Assembly: GCA_013365325.1 (NCBI GenBank)
Contig: JABVXV010000229.1
Coordinates: forward strand, 1-52,488
From: Dipetalonema caudispina
Lineage: Eukaryota > Nematoda > Chromadorea > Rhabditida > Onchocercidae
Length of the DNA stretch: 52,488 nucleotides
Direction of reading: 5' to 3'
Positions 49,509 to 52,488 of this stretch are shown in pieces. The notes beneath the pieces are model-generated. The model saw only the letters and a list, made by a program, of their open reading frames with translations. It had not been told where the DNA came from and did no database searches. Position numbers and translations under genes: made by a program. Position 1 is the first letter of the stretch. Every line of letters begins with the position of its first letter.

Positions 49509-49841
49509 AATAACAATAATAATAATAATGGAAAATATGAGTGGAGAAGGAAAAATATTTGCTGAAATGAACATCATTCCATATCGGAACGCAATACACG
49601 TGAGAATCTGCGTAAACGTATATATTTGTGCACGGAAAAATGTTTGTAGACGTATGTCTCTGCAAGCACATTTATACACATATATAGATCATATTGAATT
49701 GTGGATGAAATTTCAATTTTGAGTAATTAAAGGTAATCATTTAATCTTCAGTCATTATTTTATTAATTTGAGAAAATTGAAATATAGTTTGTTCATTTTT
49801 TTACCTTTAATATTACTCAATATGTTTCAATTTTTACTCGT

Positions 49842-50078
49842 AAGCAAAATTTGTTCGCATGAATAGACTTTCCAATTGAAAAAATTGATATTTTATCAAA
49901 AATAATACTAATCTAATTGATTTAGAAAACTTCATAGGTGTGTTTGTTTTAAAAAGCAAAATTTGTTAGCATAAATAAACTTTCAAATTGAAAAAATTGA
50001 TATTTTATCAAAAATAATACTAATCTAATTGATTTAGAAGATTTCATAGGTGTGTTTGTTTTAAAAAGCAAAATTTCA
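49842..50078. repeat. Tandem repeat, 112-bp period, about 2.1 copies
   Basis: Units start at AAGCAAAATTTG (49842), again at 49954, and a third partial copy at 50066. Units 1 and 2 differ at only a few positions, so the duplication is older than the 120-bp one at 8557. Confidence 0.95.
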
Positions 50079-52488
50079 CTTAGATGAAACAATCTGATAA
50101 TATCGATGTTTTGAATGAGAAGCAATCTCGAAAATAAGTACGAAGACTAACATTTCAACATTTTCAAACTCATTCCATTATTATCAAAAATATTACTGTA
50201 AAATTATATTTGAATTATCTTTAATTTTCGTAATTTTATATTTAAAGAAAAATGAAAGAAAAAAAAATTAAAAAAACAAAGTAAGAACGTAAGAATAAAA
50301 TTCATAACTCTTAGTGGAAATTTGTTAAAGTTTGAAATTGTAATGAGGATTTTATCCTTTTTACTTTTATTTTATTTTTTGTTTTCGTTCATTTTTTATA
50401 TTTCTTAGAAAGTAGTAGATGAGATTTCATAGCTTGAAGTTGAAGAAATTGAAGTAAAAAATTGTTGCGAAAATATTGGAGGCAGTAACTTGAACAAAAA
50501 AAAAAAAAAAATCAGTGTACTATTTTTTGATAACCTATAGGAAATTTAAAGCGTTAAAAAAAAAGTGAAAGAAATCTCTAATGTTTTTAAATAACTTTAT
50601 AATTTTTGTAAGTAGTAAAATAAGCTAAATAAGTAATTAAAACTCGCATAAATTAACAAATTTGATAGTGGCGGTCTTTTTTTTTTTTTGGATATAAAGA
50701 AAACTAATTGTTGCCGTATATAATTAGAATATGCAGATTTTCTCTATCTAGCAAATAGTTCAACTAAATTTCAGATAAAATTGTTTTTCATTGAAATCTT
50801 TTAATTTAATTATTAGGAAAAAAATTGAAACAAAAAGAAAAAACCCGTTTCAATTAGAAAACTTTTATTGATCAATAGTGAAAATGAATCGAATTTTGCT
50901 CAAATAATTCATTACTGAATATGATTCAACCGGATTATATTTAATAATGGAATATTTTTTCACTTAGTAATTATTATTGAAAGAATTCGGTATATACAAG
51001 TAATGTTTATGCTCTGATACATTTAATTTTACTGCATTATAGGAAATTTGCCGTATAACATTTGATTAGATCAGGCATTCAATTAATTTCGATTTTTTAA
51101 TCTAATTCTATCTTGTATCTCAAATTTTGCGATTTTTTTCGAACATTCTTTTTTACTTTATTTATTCTAATTCAATAATTCATTTGTTCACATTGAAGCA
51201 ATTCCATAATACTTTAACAAATCCAGATTTGGGAAATTGATGTTATCATTAGATGTTGATATCAATGTTCTTTCAGCTATTTATAAAGTCATATTTATTT
51301 TCTCATAAATTTTTCATTCCAATAATTAGCTAAGACAAAAAGACAGCAAATAATTAAGCATCCAGCAATGTTTAAAGGAAGATTTATTTGATTTTAGAAT
51401 GATAAGATTTTCCAGCGTAACAGAAAATTATCGCAGAGAATTTCGTCGTAATAGTTTATATGAAAATTGTGTAGTGATCGGGAATATCATATGAAGTTTT
51501 GAAAGAATTAGCAGCAAAAGCTTTTAAAAAATAAAACTTTCATTAAAATATATTTTTCGTACGAGAATGGTAACACAATGGAATAATTCTTGTAAATGCA
51601 ATAAATGATTTGATAGAAAACAATCACAAAAATTCTGAATTGTAATTTTGTTAAGATTGGAAGATTTGGATGTTATATTTGAAAAATTTATGAGTTTATA
51701 TTTTTTTGCAAACAGTTAACTTTTCCTTCAACAATTTTAAATTATAAAATTGTTTTGTGAATTCATATCTGTATAGTTTTTCGATTATTAAAATTCGATG
51801 TTTTTTTTTTGTTCTTGTTTCATTTTTTATAATTTAAAATAAAAAAAGATTAGGTTGATTAAAACTTAACTTTTCTTCATATTGTTCAATATAATTAATA
51901 GATTTGATCAGCATATCAGTTATGCTTGTCTAATATGCACAATATAATTTGAATCATCTGACTAAATTGTCTACCAAAGATTAAAAATGATAAAAATTTT
52001 TTTGGCCATAAAATTTAAAATGAATGAATGTAAGAATTGAAATATAAACATAGCAAAAAAATTATTAGTGATATTTTAATACAGAATTTTTTTTGCAAAG
52101 CTATTCCTTAGAATAACCCCATTAATTGAAATTTAATTCAAAAACTTTATTTCAATTGATTGTACTCGAAGTAATTTATGTCAAAGAACTTTTATATGAA
52201 AAGATATTCTAAACAATTTAAATTTAAGTTATCAAAAATGGGAAAAGAAGATGAAAAAACTTGACAGATATTTATCAAACTGATAATGGATTCTTTTCAA
52301 TCTCAATCATTTTACATATCAAATTATCTGCTCAATATCTATTGATAATTTTATAAGTACAACCACATTTTATCACTTATTTGTAATAAAAAATATGCCA
52401 TGTATCAGCTGATTTTTGTGGAACATTTGAAAACATAATTAAATTGTGAATACATTTACAATAATTAATGTATCTTTTCTTCTTTTTT

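Larger units (their letters stand above)
34451..52488. other. Gene-poor 18-kb region
   Basis: I see no exon chain, RNA gene or transposon that can be supported. The stretch is AT-rich with TTA/ATA-type repeats (38500-38960, 41370-41490), an AAAG run (39190-39222), GA tracts (37425-37470), TA runs (42354-42372) and the items listed separately. Open frames here are short and biased to Ile/Lys/Asn/Phe/Leu. It could be an intergenic desert or part of a very long intron of a gene lying beyond the window. Confidence 0.55.

Noticed and set aside
49528..49722. 64-codon frame in the CpG-bearing stretch, with an overlapping antisense frame of 86 codons
   Set aside because: Open frames on both strands reflect low stop density; no domain, signal peptide or splice support. 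The region is kept only as a possible regulatory island.
1..52488. Bacterial (Wolbachia-type) insertion
   Set aside because: No stretch shows bacterial gene order, Shine-Dalgarno-led frames or recognisable bacterial proteins.

Overview
The window is eukaryotic nuclear DNA, most likely from a clade III (filarial-type) nematode. Base composition is very A+T-rich by eye. Genes are split by introns with GT donors and nematode-type TTTCAG/TTTTAG/TTGCAG acceptors, and acceptor motifs directly precede start codons as in SL trans-spliced genes. The encoded families (SLC17, OSBP, ShK, EGF) are animal ones. Species assignment is inference. A run of exactly 100 Ns marks a draft assembly.

Layout. (1) 61-4192, minus: a complete ten-exon SLC17-family (sialin/vesicular glutamate transporter-like) transporter of 503 aa. 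(2) 4203-13576: intergenic DNA with purine/pyrimidine tracts, a C-run block, a minisatellite, a 40-bp palindrome and a 120-bp tandem duplication. (3) 13614-22773, plus: a complete fourteen-exon oxysterol-binding protein (PH domain, FFAT-like motif, ORD) of 729 aa; its intron 8 holds the N gap, flanked by identical 121-bp copies. (4) 24819-26534, plus: a five-exon secreted protein of 174 aa with an eight-cysteine N-terminal module and two ShK domains. (5) 28256-28688, plus: two tRNA-Ser genes, anticodons AGA and CGA. (6) 31199-34439, minus: a four-exon 286-aa protein with signal peptide, one EGF-like domain, acidic Ser/Thr-rich stalk and hydrophobic GPI-like tail. (7) 34440-52488: 18 kb with no gene I can support, but with a pre-miRNA-like hairpin, simple repeats, a 112-bp tandem repeat and a CpG-bearing stretch with clustered TTACGTAA-type sites.

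Exon models were made by reading splice sites and checking that the phases add up across every junction. All four protein-coding models close exactly to a stop codon. The genes do not form an operon: they lie on both strands, kilobases apart. Two products act in intracellular lipid transfer (OSBP) and organic-anion transport (SLC17); two are secreted or surface Cys-rich proteins, typical of the host-exposed repertoire of parasitic nematodes. I found no CRISPR, no bacterial operon and no intact transposon.
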